This document shows, piece after piece, positions 10,562-18,906 of a stretch of 64,000 bases of DNA. The stretch lies in NCBI RefSeq assembly GCF_001685485.1, contig NZ_BDEL01000001.1, positions 620,001 through 684,000 on the forward strand, read 5' to 3'. A program made the translations under genes and the position numbers. The stretch comes from Formosa haliotis (lineage in GTDB: Bacteria > Bacteroidota > Bacteroidia > Flavobacteriales > Flavobacteriaceae). Every line of letters starts with the position of its first letter. The stretch's first letter is position 1. The notes under the pieces are model-generated. The model had not been told where the DNA came from. It made no database searches and worked only from the letters and a program-made list of their open reading frames with translations.

Positions 10562-11203
10562 ATGAAATTATTTTGGGCACTTACCTATTTTTTAATTACA
10601 GCTAGTCTTTCAGCTCAAGATGTTGCTGTTTTGCACTATAAAGGCGGTGGAGATTGGTATAGCAACCCTACTTCGCTACCTAATTTGGTAAAATATTGTA
10701 ATGCACATATTAACACAAGAATTAACCCTAAAGTTGAAAGTGTAGAAACCGCTAGCCCAGATTTATTTCAATACCCTTTTGTGCATATGACGGGGCATGG
10801 AAATGTCTATTTTGACGAACGTGATAAAACCAATTTAAAAAACTATTTAATTTCGGGTGGTTTTTTGCATATCGATGATAACTACGGATTAAAGCCTTAT
10901 ATTACCAAAGCTTTAAAAGAAGTGTTCCCAGAACAAGATCTTGTAGAGGTTCCAGCTTCTCATGAGATTTTTCAAACTCCAAATCGTTTTCCAGAAGGCT
11001 TACCAAAAATTCACGAACACGATGGTAACCGTCCGCAAGCTTTTGCTTTGTTTTATGAAGAACGCATGGTATTACTTTTCACTTACGAAAGTGATTTAGG
11101 TGATGGTTGGGAAGACCCAGAAGTCCATAACGACCCCGAAACAGTAAGAGAAAAAGCTCTAAAAATGGGAGCTAATATAATTTATTATGTTTTTAATCAT
11201 TAA
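10562..11203 (+). CDS. Exported DUF4159 domain protein
   Basis: 213 residues with a signal peptide (cleavage likely after the SLSA region, about residue 19). The rest matches DUF4159: DVAVLHYKGGGDWY, PFVHMTGHGN, LKNYLISGGFLHIDDNYG, GHDG-like turns and the C-terminal RMVLLFTYESDLGDGWEDPEVHNDP. The domain has a class I glutamine amidotransferase-like or flavodoxin-like fold by family description; its biochemical role is unknown. It sits tightly between rsmE and a TrmH-type gene, an arrangement I recall from other flavobacteria. Confidence 0.85.
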   Translation: MKLFWALTYFLITASLSAQDVAVLHYKGGGDWYSNPTSLPNLVKYCNAHINTRINPKVESVETASPDLFQYPFVHMTGHGNVYFDERDKTNLKNYLISGGFLHIDDNYGLKPYITKALKEVFPEQDLVEVPASHEIFQTPNRFPEGLPKIHEHDGNRPQAFALFYEERMVLLFTYESDLGDGWEDPEVHNDPETVREKALKMGANIIYYVFNH

Positions 11204-11210
11204 GATTTAA

Positions 11211-11714
11211 ATGGCTCAACTTAACCACTACAATACTTCGTTTAGTAAAAAAACGTTTCCTATAACATTGGTTTGCGATAATGTATCGAACGCTCCAAAT
11301 ATTGGTAGTTTATTTAGAACGGCAGATGCGTTCGGGGTAGAAAAACTAATTCTTTGTGGTCCTTATATTCCTTTAGGTCGAAAAATGACAAAAACTTCTC
11401 GTGCTACAGAAAAAGTAGTGCCTTTTGAAATTAAGGAAGATGTTACCTCGGTTATCACCCAATTAAAATCAGAAGGTTACAACATTATAGCTTTAGAGAT
11501 TACAGATAATAGCACCGCCTTAAGACATGCCGATTTTTCTGAATCTGGCCCGATAGCTTTGCTCATTGGAGACGAGAATTTTGGAATCTCAGAAACTCTA
11601 TTACAACTCGCAGATCTGGTGATTCATATCGATATGTTTGGGCAAAACAGCAGTATGAATGTAGTGCAAGCAACCAATATTATTTTATACGAAATAACAA
11701 AACAAACTCTTTAA
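11211..11714 (+). CDS. TrmH/SpoU-family RNA 2'-O-methyltransferase
   Basis: A short (167-residue) SPOUT methyltransferase made only of the catalytic domain. The three motifs are present: APNIGSLFRTADAFGV (motif 1), LLIGDENFGISE (motif 2) and SSMNVVQATNIILYE (motif 3). The specific RNA and nucleotide cannot be told from sequence; TrmL- or TrmH-like tRNA activity is most likely. It begins 7 nt after the DUF4159 stop. Confidence 0.9.
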   Translation: MAQLNHYNTSFSKKTFPITLVCDNVSNAPNIGSLFRTADAFGVEKLILCGPYIPLGRKMTKTSRATEKVVPFEIKEDVTSVITQLKSEGYNIIALEITDNSTALRHADFSESGPIALLIGDENFGISETLLQLADLVIHIDMFGQNSSMNVVQATNIILYEITKQTL

Positions 11715-11735
11715 AGGTTTATTTATATTTGTCTC

Positions 11736-12821
11736 ATGGAATCTAAAACTATAGCAAATGGTATTTTAAGAGCAATCTTTACTTTAGTTGCAATTGCTAT
11801 CCTTATATACTTTTTATATCAAATTCAATCGGTGATTGTTTATTTGATTATCTCGGCAGTCATTTCATTAACGGGTTCACCTTTAGTTCGTTTTTTTAGG
11901 CATCGTTTTAAATTAAACGATACGCTTTCTGTTGTCCTCACCATGTTAATTATTGTAGGCTCTTTAATAGGATTAATTTTATTATTTATTCCGCTTGTAA
12001 TAGAACAAGGACATAATTTATCTTTATTAAATATGGATAAGCTTCAAGGGAATTTAAATACGGTGTATTTACAAGTTTCTGAGTATTTAGCTGGTAAACA
12101 TATCTATTTAGAAAAATCTTTAGAAGACTATAATTTATTGTCGAAATTCAATTACTCTGCTATTCCAGACTTTTTAAATTCTCTATTAAGCGGATTTGGA
12201 ACTGTAGGCGTCGGGTTGTTTTCTATACTTTTTATTTCCTTTTTTCTGTTAAAAGACAGACGGTTATTAGAAGATAGTTTTATGTTGGCCATACCAGAAA
12301 ACAAGAAACTACGTGTTAGAAAATCGCTTTACAAAATTAAAGGCTTATTATCGCGCTATTTTCTTGGTTTGCTTATTCAAATCTTAATTCTGTTTGTGAT
12401 CTATTCTATAGTTCTATTAATTTTCGGAATTAAAAATGGAATTGTTATCGCATTCCTTTGTGCGCTCTTAAACTTAATCCCATATATAGGCCCGCTTATT
12501 AGTGCCATATTAATGGCTATTCTATCTTTATCAAGCAACCTACAAGATGATTTTAGTGTAATTTTACCAACTACAATTTATGTCTTAATCGGATTTTGTA
12601 TTGCACAATTAATAGACAACTTTTTTAGTCAGCCTATAATTTTTTCAAGAAGTGTAAAATCGCATCCTTTAGAGATTTTTCTAGTTATTATAATTTCAGG
12701 AATACTGTTTGGTATCGTTGGTATGGTGTTAGCTATTCCGGCTTACACCTCTTTAAAAGTTATTCTTAAAGAATTTTTATCGGAAAATAAACTCGTAAAA
12801 TATCTTACAAAAGATTTATAA
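11736..12821 (+). CDS. AI-2E family transporter (PerM-like)
   Basis: A 361-residue polytopic membrane protein with about seven or eight hydrophobic segments and the family signature toward the C-terminus (LNLIPYIGPLISAILMAI and IVGMVLAIPAYTSLKVILKE). Members export small molecules or ions; the autoinducer-2 name is historical, and the substrate here is unknown. It follows the TrmH-type gene by 21 nt and precedes the THUMP-like gene by 7 nt. Confidence 0.9.
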   Translation: MESKTIANGILRAIFTLVAIAILIYFLYQIQSVIVYLIISAVISLTGSPLVRFFRHRFKLNDTLSVVLTMLIIVGSLIGLILLFIPLVIEQGHNLSLLNMDKLQGNLNTVYLQVSEYLAGKHIYLEKSLEDYNLLSKFNYSAIPDFLNSLLSGFGTVGVGLFSILFISFFLLKDRRLLEDSFMLAIPENKKLRVRKSLYKIKGLLSRYFLGLLIQILILFVIYSIVLLIFGIKNGIVIAFLCALLNLIPYIGPLISAILMAILSLSSNLQDDFSVILPTTIYVLIGFCIAQLIDNFFSQPIIFSRSVKSHPLEIFLVIIISGILFGIVGMVLAIPAYTSLKVILKEFLSENKLVKYLTKDL

Positions 12822-12828
12822 TTTTTCA

Positions 12829-14007
12829 TTGAACAAACGCCTTTTACATACCGATATTCAAGATTTTATAACCCAAAATTTAAAATCAGAAATCGCATCA
12901 ATCCTTTTAAAAGGCACCTCTTTTAATGGTGTAGAAACGCGTGAACTGGTAGAACAAATAGAAGCTAAAAACAAATGCTTAAGCAAACTACCAAGCTGGT
13001 TTAATACCGAAAATATTTATTATCCAAATAAGTTAAATATAGAGCAAACATCTTCTGAACGTACAGCAAATTATAAAGCATCATTAATTACAGGCGATTC
13101 CATTTTAGATATTACGGGCGGATTTGGTGTAGACTGTTTTGCATATTCTAAATCGTTTAAAGAGGTTACACATTGCGAGATTAACACCGATTTAAGTGCT
13201 AAGGTTGCTCATAATTTTAAACAATTACAAGTCGACAATATTAAAACAGTTGCCCAAGACGGACTTTCGTATTTAAAGGAATCTGAAACTGTTTACGATT
13301 GGATTTATATCGATCCTTCTCGGCGTCACGACAGCAAAGGGAAAGTCTTTTTTTTAAAAGATTGTTTACCAAATGTCCCCGAACATTTTGATCTACTCTT
13401 TAAACATACACAACAAATTTTAGTAAAAACCGCACCTTTACTAGATATTTCTATAGGAAGTCAAGAACTTAAGCAGGTTAAAGCTTTACATATTATCGCT
13501 GTTAATAACGAAGTAAAAGAGTTATTATGGGTGTTAGAAAAAGGTGCTTCAACAAATTTTCCCATTTATACAGTCAATTTAACTAAAACGGGAATAGAAA
13601 CCTTTAATTTCGATTTAAATTCTGAAGCCTTAAGTCAACCAGATTACTGCCAACCCTTACACTATATTTACGAGCCAAATTCAGCCATTTTAAAAGCTGG
13701 AGCGTTTAATTCAGTCGCAGAACAACTTGGTGTTTGTAAATTACATAAACATTCTCATTTATACACTTCTGAAGCCCTGATTGAATTTCCGGGAAGAACT
13801 TTTAAAGTTATAAATACCCTAACTTTTAACAAAAAAACTATCCAAAAGACGGGAATAAAAAAGGCGAATATTACAACCCGAAACTTTCCTGAATCTGTTT
13901 CAGATTTAAGAAAAAAATTAAAAATTACAGATGGCGGTCACCACTATTTATTTTTCACAACCGATATGAACGACAATAAAATTGTTATAATTTGTGAAAA
14001 AATTTAA
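12829..14007 (+). CDS. Class I SAM-dependent methyltransferase with THUMP-like C-terminus
   Basis: 392 residues. The middle is a Rossmann methyltransferase: ILDITGGFGVDCF binds SAM and WIYIDPSRRHDSKGK resembles an N-methyltransferase active site (D-P-S). The C-terminal 100 residues (AFNSVAEQLGVCKLHKHSHLY onward) match the THUMP-like domain found with it. RNA is the likely substrate by association; the target is unknown. The best start is a TTG at 12829, giving MNKRLLHTDIQDFI, which looks like a family N-terminus; there is no nearby ATG. Confidence 0.85.
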   Translation: MNKRLLHTDIQDFITQNLKSEIASILLKGTSFNGVETRELVEQIEAKNKCLSKLPSWFNTENIYYPNKLNIEQTSSERTANYKASLITGDSILDITGGFGVDCFAYSKSFKEVTHCEINTDLSAKVAHNFKQLQVDNIKTVAQDGLSYLKESETVYDWIYIDPSRRHDSKGKVFFLKDCLPNVPEHFDLLFKHTQQILVKTAPLLDISIGSQELKQVKALHIIAVNNEVKELLWVLEKGASTNFPIYTVNLTKTGIETFNFDLNSEALSQPDYCQPLHYIYEPNSAILKAGAFNSVAEQLGVCKLHKHSHLYTSEALIEFPGRTFKVINTLTFNKKTIQKTGIKKANITTRNFPESVSDLRKKLKITDGGHHYLFFTTDMNDNKIVIICEKI

Positions 14008-14078
14008 AAGTATTTTTAATGCTAATGTAATTGAATTCCCTTTTTTTCGACTTAAAGTTGTAACCAACCACCACCATT

Positions 14079-14495
14079 ATGAAACTAAAACTATTTCCAT
14101 TTTTTATTTTAGTCCTATGTTTATCTTTTAGTAGTTGCTCGTCTAGCGATGATGACTCCTCGAATACAGATGAAACCGAACAACCAGACGATACTCCATT
14201 TGCAAAAGGTGATTTTGTTAGTGTTGCTCATCCAACTACAGGAACTGCAACGGTAAATCATGACAAATCGGAGTTACAGCTTACAAGTTTTAAAACAGAT
14301 AGCGGACCTTTATTAGAATTATATCTTACCACTGCTTTAGATGCAGAAGACTTTATTTCGCTTGGAGTGCTTAAAGGTATAAATGGCGATTACACCTATA
14401 GTATACCTGAAAACACAGATTTAAGTAAGTATAAATATGTTATTGTTTGGTGTGTAGATTTTTCAGTAAATTTTGGATATGCAATTTTAGAATAG
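14079..14495 (+). CDS. DM13-domain lipoprotein
   Basis: 138 residues. The lipobox is LSFSSCSS with Cys20 as the lipidated residue, then a Ser/Asp/Glu-rich linker, then a DM13 domain from about residue 43: GTATVNHDKSELQLTSFKTD, GPLLELYL, FISLGVLKG, YSIPENTDLSKYKYVIVWC and a C-terminal NFGYAILE. The conserved cysteine in VIVWC is present. DM13 has been proposed to have an electron-transfer or redox role in animal and bacterial surface proteins; that is not established here. It is convergent with the YchJ-type gene with a 5-nt gap. Confidence 0.85.
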   Translation: MKLKLFPFFILVLCLSFSSCSSSDDDSSNTDETEQPDDTPFAKGDFVSVAHPTTGTATVNHDKSELQLTSFKTDSGPLLELYLTTALDAEDFISLGVLKGINGDYTYSIPENTDLSKYKYVIVWCVDFSVNFGYAILE

Positions 14496-14500
14496 TACGA

Positions 14501-14884
14501 CTACAAAGCATCGATATAATACCAGCAATCATTTTCTTTAACAAAATGGGAGTTTTCATGAATCATATCTAGGGCACCATGGTCCTGAAAAATGGCTTTA
14601 AACTCAACCGTTCCTTCTGTATCTGTTGGTAAGCCTTTTTTCGTGTTTATAATAACTAATTTTATCCACTCTACAGATTTAGCCCACTTAACTATGGCTT
14701 TTTTTTCTGAAATTGGGCGTGTACTTTTATGGTGACTTTTCATTAAATAATCACCATTTGCAAGTACAAAAGCTGTGTATCTTGAGCGCATTAATGCTTC
14801 TGCCGTTTTTACTTGTAGTAAATCGTCATGGGCTATTTTACAACAATTTTGGTAAGTTTTTTCACTTCCACAAGGACATATCAT
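14501..14884 (-). CDS. YchJ-family SEC-C zinc-motif protein
   Basis: 127 residues. The N-terminal CPCGSEKTYQNCCK is a SEC-C-type zinc motif, followed by the YchJ middle domain: LMRSRYTAFVLANGDYLMKSHH and the C-terminal strand-rich EGTVEFKAIF. The function of the family is unknown; an NTF2-like fold is recognised for the middle domain. It starts 4 nt after the stop of a 53-residue lysine-rich gene on the same strand. Confidence 0.9.
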   Translation of the reverse strand: MICPCGSEKTYQNCCKIAHDDLLQVKTAEALMRSRYTAFVLANGDYLMKSHHKSTRPISEKKAIVKWAKSVEWIKLVIINTKKGLPTDTEGTVEFKAIFQDHGALDMIHENSHFVKENDCWYYIDAL

Positions 14885-14888
14885 AAAC

Positions 14889-15050
14889 TTATTTGGTATT
14901 TATCTGTTGGTCTTGAGACTTCTTAACTATGGCTTGTAACCGTTCTTTACGTAACGCTTTATCAGACCGTTCTTTATTCTTTTTACGATCCATTAATTTA
15001 GAATGTTTCGCTTTATTCTTCGTGTTTTTCTCTTTCCCTTTTTTTGCCAT
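14889..15050 (-). CDS. Small lysine-rich basic protein
   Basis: A 53-codon reading frame from ATG (15050-15048) to TAA (14891-14889). The product, starting MAKKGKEKNTKNKAKH and ending QDQQINTK, is about a third Lys/Arg and has no hydrophobic segment, so it is probably a soluble, nucleic-acid- or ribosome-binding type polypeptide, although that is inference from composition. It lies 4 nt upstream of the YchJ-type gene and shares its strand, which supports it being real. Confidence 0.6.
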   Translation of the reverse strand: MAKKGKEKNTKNKAKHSKLMDRKKNKERSDKALRKERLQAIVKKSQDQQINTK

Positions 15051-15185
15051 ATTTCCGGAATTTCAATTCAAAATTACAATTTTAATTCCTCGTGAGTTTC
15101 TTTAATTCAATTAAATCACTCATTTTTTAAACCTATAATAACTTATAAGCTAAAATGCTTTTATATCTTCGCAAACAAAAAAATT

Positions 15186-15842
15186 ATGCTAAAAGCTGTT
15201 TTGTTCGACATGGATGGTGTGATCGTTAATACAGAACCCTTACACTACAAGGCGTATTACGAAATGTTTAAATCTGTAGGGATTGAAGTACCGCTAGAAC
15301 ATTATCAATCGTATACAGGCCGTTCTACAATAAGTACTTGTCGTGGTATTTGCGAACATTTTAATTTATCGCAAGATCCTGAAGAATTGGTGCAATTAAA
15401 ACGTAAGGCTTTTAGACTTCTTTTTAAAAATGATCCTGAATTAGATTTACTACCTGGTGTTCTCGATTTAATTAAAAACTATCATGAACATGGAATCACA
15501 TTGGTTTTAGCATCTTCGGCATCACAAATTACAATTCATGATGTATTTACCCGATTCGATTTAGATCAATATTTTAAAGGTCGAATTTCTGGTGCCGATT
15601 TGGAAGCCTCGAAACCACATCCTGAAATTTTTGAACGCGCTGCCGAAATCGCAGGTTTTGCCCCTTCAGAATGTATGGTTATAGAAGATTCTACTAGTGG
15701 AATAAAAGCTGCCCATGCAGCAGGAATTTATTGTGTTGCTTATAAAAGTCCGCATTCTAAAAATCAAAATTACACCTTAGCAAATAAAGTGATTTCAGAT
15801 TTTAAAGACATTACTTTCGACAATATTAAAGACGTATTCTAA
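15186..15842 (+). CDS. HAD-family hydrolase (beta-phosphoglucomutase-like)
   Basis: A 218-residue HAD phosphatase of the beta-PGM/CbbY type with a helical cap. Motif I is FDMDGVIVNTEP (nucleophile Asp8, acid/base Asp10), motif II is LASSAS, motif III has the Lys in EASKPHPE, and motif IV is VIEDSTSGIKAA. The substrate may be a sugar phosphate; DMDG followed by the C1-type cap allows phosphomutase or phosphatase activity and I cannot tell which. Convergent with the GH25 lysozyme gene with an 8-nt gap. Confidence 0.9.
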   Translation: MLKAVLFDMDGVIVNTEPLHYKAYYEMFKSVGIEVPLEHYQSYTGRSTISTCRGICEHFNLSQDPEELVQLKRKAFRLLFKNDPELDLLPGVLDLIKNYHEHGITLVLASSASQITIHDVFTRFDLDQYFKGRISGADLEASKPHPEIFERAAEIAGFAPSECMVIEDSTSGIKAAHAAGIYCVAYKSPHSKNQNYTLANKVISDFKDITFDNIKDVF

Positions 15843-15850
15843 GATTGTTT

Positions 15851-16627
15851 TTACTTAATTAACAACGATTTTAGCTCGGGATAGGTGCCTTTAAAAATAT
15901 TTAAGTCGATATAGCCATCTACCCCTTCTATCTGACCTTGTTCTGTAAATTGCCAAATGCTCCAAGGTTTAGTAAAAGGTTCGGAATAGTTGCCATAATT
16001 AGCAATCCAAACTGGATATTTATCAAATTCTGGTGTATTTAAATGTTTTCTATAAAAATGATCTCCCGTATAAATTATAGGGGTAACACCATAATGCAAT
16101 TCAATATCGTCTAACCATTTTTTAATACCGAGTTTTAAATTTTCTACAGTTTGTATGGTAGATAAATTTTCTATATCTAAAATTGGAGGAAAGTCGCCAG
16201 GTTTAAGATCTACATGCTCCTTAAACTGTTTTGCCTGACTTAAAGAATGCTGATTAGGCCTATAATAATGATATGCACCACGGATAACTTGTTTGCTTTT
16301 TATGGTTTCCCAACGGGTGATGTAGGTGCTATCTAAACCATCTATCCCCATAGTTGCTCTTATAATTATAAAAGCAATAGGAATACTATCGTTAATGTAA
16401 TTTACATGTTCCCAATCAATAGTGCCTTGGTAATGTGATAAATCTACACCATATAAAGCTCTTGGATAACGCTTAAAGATGGATTCGTTTTTAGAATCGG
16501 CAGTACTTGCATCTTGACTTAGCCTATAATATAAAATACTTAGATCGATCCTAAAATAATATATAGCAAAAAACATCACGCAGCTGCATGCTATAATTAC
16601 ATATAAAACAACCCTTTTTCGCGTCAT
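15851..16627 (-). CDS. Membrane-anchored GH25 lysozyme
   Basis: 258 residues: a single N-terminal membrane segment (about residues 5-25) and then a glycoside hydrolase family 25 domain. The catalytic-face motifs are present: YGVDLSHYQGTIDW (first acidic residue), PPILDIE (the Asp and Glu of the family active site), PIIYTGDHFY and PWSIWQFTEQG. It should cleave the beta-1,4 linkage of peptidoglycan in the periplasm. A minus-strand terminator at 16657-16687 lies just upstream and insulates it from the leucine-rich-repeat gene. Confidence 0.92.
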   Translation of the reverse strand: MTRKRVVLYVIIACSCVMFFAIYYFRIDLSILYYRLSQDASTADSKNESIFKRYPRALYGVDLSHYQGTIDWEHVNYINDSIPIAFIIIRATMGIDGLDSTYITRWETIKSKQVIRGAYHYYRPNQHSLSQAKQFKEHVDLKPGDFPPILDIENLSTIQTVENLKLGIKKWLDDIELHYGVTPIIYTGDHFYRKHLNTPEFDKYPVWIANYGNYSEPFTKPWSIWQFTEQGQIEGVDGYIDLNIFKGTYPELKSLLIK

Positions 16628-16656
16628 AAATGCAAAGCTAATATTTAAATATGACT

Positions 16657-16687
16657 AAAAAAAGACACATGGAAAATACCATGTGTC
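16657..16687 (-). terminator. Rho-independent terminator after the leucine-rich-repeat gene
   Basis: GACACATGG (16664-16672) and CCATGTGTC (16679-16687) form a perfect 9-bp stem around a 6-nt loop; on the minus strand it is followed by seven T residues (16663-16657). It lies 189 nt beyond the stop of the leucine-rich-repeat gene and 30 nt before the lysozyme start. Confidence 0.85.
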
Positions 16688-16875
16688 TAAATTGTATTAC
16701 TGTTTAGTAATACCCCTAATTAACTAATAGCTCTTACAAATGTAATCTATACTAAATTAATAGACTTAACGATTTAACACTTTTTTTTAAACTTTTTTTA
16801 ATTAATTGAGAATCACTTGTTTTGTTTATCAATTTTTTAGCTAAAGGTTTAATTTTTTAAAAATTTATATTAAAA

Positions 16876-18759
16876 TTACATTTTTATTATCCGTTTAGAC
16901 AACTCCCCTTCACTTGTATATATTTTTATAACATACATACCTGCGGAAATATGAGATAAGTCGATGTAATCGCTTGGATTACTTATTTGCTTTACTTCTT
17001 TTCCTAATACATTATAGAATTGTAATTCTTGAATTTCTACATTCGAATTAGTTTTAATTCTCAGTACATTCTCAATTACGGGATTAGGATACAGCTCTAT
17101 AACTTTTTCTAAATGGGTTTCATCAACACTAAGTTTTTCTTTAAACTCCAAAGTTATCGTTTCGCCTATCCATTTAAAATTTTCAATATTAGAATCATAA
17201 ACCTCATAATTATAAGCACCATTATCCTCAAGCATAGCATTTGTTATTACATAAGAGTTATTTACAGCGCCATCTATGGCATTGCCATCCTTAAACCATT
17301 GAAATGATTGAACGCGTCTGGAATCTTTATCTTGCTCAACAAATAATGTGAAATCGCTTCCTAATAAAGCTTCCTCATAACTTGGTACATTTCGACTAAA
17401 TTGAGGGCTGTAATAATAATGACTTTTCCACATAGATTGGTAGGCTTCAAATTGATCTGAAAAATCGCTCGCTAAAAAATAATTATTACTAATATTTAAG
17501 AATACCAATTTAGGTAATTCAGAAAAATCTGGTAACTTACCATAAAACTCATTATAAGAAACATCAAGAAACGCAATCTCCTTGAAGTCTCGTATATATT
17601 CAGGTACGGTACCTGTTAAGTGATTATCATACAACCAAAACCCTCTTAATTTAGTTAGATTTTTAAAACTTTCAGGAATTTCTCCGGTAAAATTATTTTC
17701 TTCAAAACTAACAACTTTAAGTTCTGTTAAATTCCCAATCTCTTCGGGCAAGGTACCTTCTATAGCATTTCCCCATACTATAAGCCACTCGAGTTCTTTA
17801 AAAACACCAATATCTGCTGGTAAGGTTCCGGTTAAATTATTATAAACAAAATCTAATTCTACAACTTTATTTCCGGATACTTTTACTCCAAACCAATTTC
17901 TAACAGGTTCATCTGTTAACCAATTCGTATTATTAAGCCAGGAATCCCCATTCGTAGCCTTGTAAAACTCAATTAAGGCATTTTTTTCTGTATCAGACAC
18001 AGCTCCATAAATTTCTTTATTTCGTGATATAAAAAATAATTCTGGAAAATTTTCACTTGAAGCTTTACAAACATAGATATCAAAATCATTATCTGTTAAA
18101 CTCGAAATTCTATAGTCTTTGTTCGTTTCATTTTCGATGATTTCATCTGTCCCATCAAGATATTTTAATCTGCTCCTGTACCATTGATACGTTATATTAG
18201 TACCTTCTATATTTGGCATTGTTAAGATATATTCATTTCCCAAAACACCTTCAATAGATTCCACCTCTCCCACATATTGCGGTGAAAATTTAAAGGTTTC
18301 AAGGGTGGAATTATTTTTATAATGTACTTCTATATCATTAGAGCTATAATTATTTTCAATGATAACTAACTGAGTCAGGGAAGCCATTTCTGAAAAATCG
18401 ATTAAAGTCCCGGAAAGATTATTACCTGTTAAATCTAAAATTTTTAGATATGATAAAGTTTTTAAAGATTCAGGTAAAGTTCCTGTAAGATTGCGCTGAT
18501 ATAAATTAATAGATACAATATGATCATCCTCTACAGTAACCCCAGACCAAGTATCGACAGGTTCATCACTTAACCAATTTTTGTTATAAGACCAAGAGTC
18601 TCCCCCTGTTGCATTATACAAGTCTATTAAAACTTGTTTTTCCTCATCTGGAACAGAAAGTAATAAACTTTTATCGACAGCATCAGGACTGTTAAATCGA
18701 GCATGTACATCTATTGAAATAGACAACATTAATACTAAAAATAGCGTAATTTTTTTCAT
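16876..18759 (-). CDS. Secreted leucine-rich-repeat protein with T9SS C-terminal sorting domain
   Basis: 627 residues. A signal peptide (1-20) is followed by a module that occurs twice, starting near residues 36 and 254: an N-cap with EK..LI.(L/F)Y.AT.GDSW..N.NWL.DEPV..W.GV, plant-type leucine-rich repeats (LTGTLP(E/A)), and an Ig-like segment with a QW(Y/F) tryptophan (near 193 and 490). The last 70 residues (ELYPNPV to IIKM) are a type A T9SS sorting signal, so the protein should be exported across the outer membrane and attached or released. Role unknown; adhesion or substrate binding is plausible. Divergent from a hybrid histidine kinase gene. Confidence 0.9.
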   Translation of the reverse strand: MKKITLFLVLMLSISIDVHARFNSPDAVDKSLLLSVPDEEKQVLIDLYNATGGDSWSYNKNWLSDEPVDTWSGVTVEDDHIVSINLYQRNLTGTLPESLKTLSYLKILDLTGNNLSGTLIDFSEMASLTQLVIIENNYSSNDIEVHYKNNSTLETFKFSPQYVGEVESIEGVLGNEYILTMPNIEGTNITYQWYRSRLKYLDGTDEIIENETNKDYRISSLTDNDFDIYVCKASSENFPELFFISRNKEIYGAVSDTEKNALIEFYKATNGDSWLNNTNWLTDEPVRNWFGVKVSGNKVVELDFVYNNLTGTLPADIGVFKELEWLIVWGNAIEGTLPEEIGNLTELKVVSFEENNFTGEIPESFKNLTKLRGFWLYDNHLTGTVPEYIRDFKEIAFLDVSYNEFYGKLPDFSELPKLVFLNISNNYFLASDFSDQFEAYQSMWKSHYYYSPQFSRNVPSYEEALLGSDFTLFVEQDKDSRRVQSFQWFKDGNAIDGAVNNSYVITNAMLEDNGAYNYEVYDSNIENFKWIGETITLEFKEKLSVDETHLEKVIELYPNPVIENVLRIKTNSNVEIQELQFYNVLGKEVKQISNPSDYIDLSHISAGMYVIKIYTSEGELSKRIIKM

Positions 18760-18815
18760 AGTAAATGGTTTTAATTAATAGTTATTAAAATTACAGTCTC
18801 TTTCTATTTATGGAA

Positions 18816-18833
18816 ATACCCGAATTTGGGTAT
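18816..18833. promoter_or_regulatory. Palindrome between the LRR gene and the hybrid kinase gene
   Basis: ATACCCGAATTTGGGTAT is an 18-bp imperfect palindrome (arms ATACCC/GGGTAT perfect, one mismatch inward). It lies 56 bp upstream of the LRR start and 73 bp upstream of the kinase start, a position suited to an operator. The cognate regulator is unknown. Confidence 0.4.
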
Positions 18834-18906
18834 ATTCTTAACTTCAACTTAATCGAAAAACAACTACATTACGTTAATTCCATCACTATTTTACTAATTT
18901 TACCAT

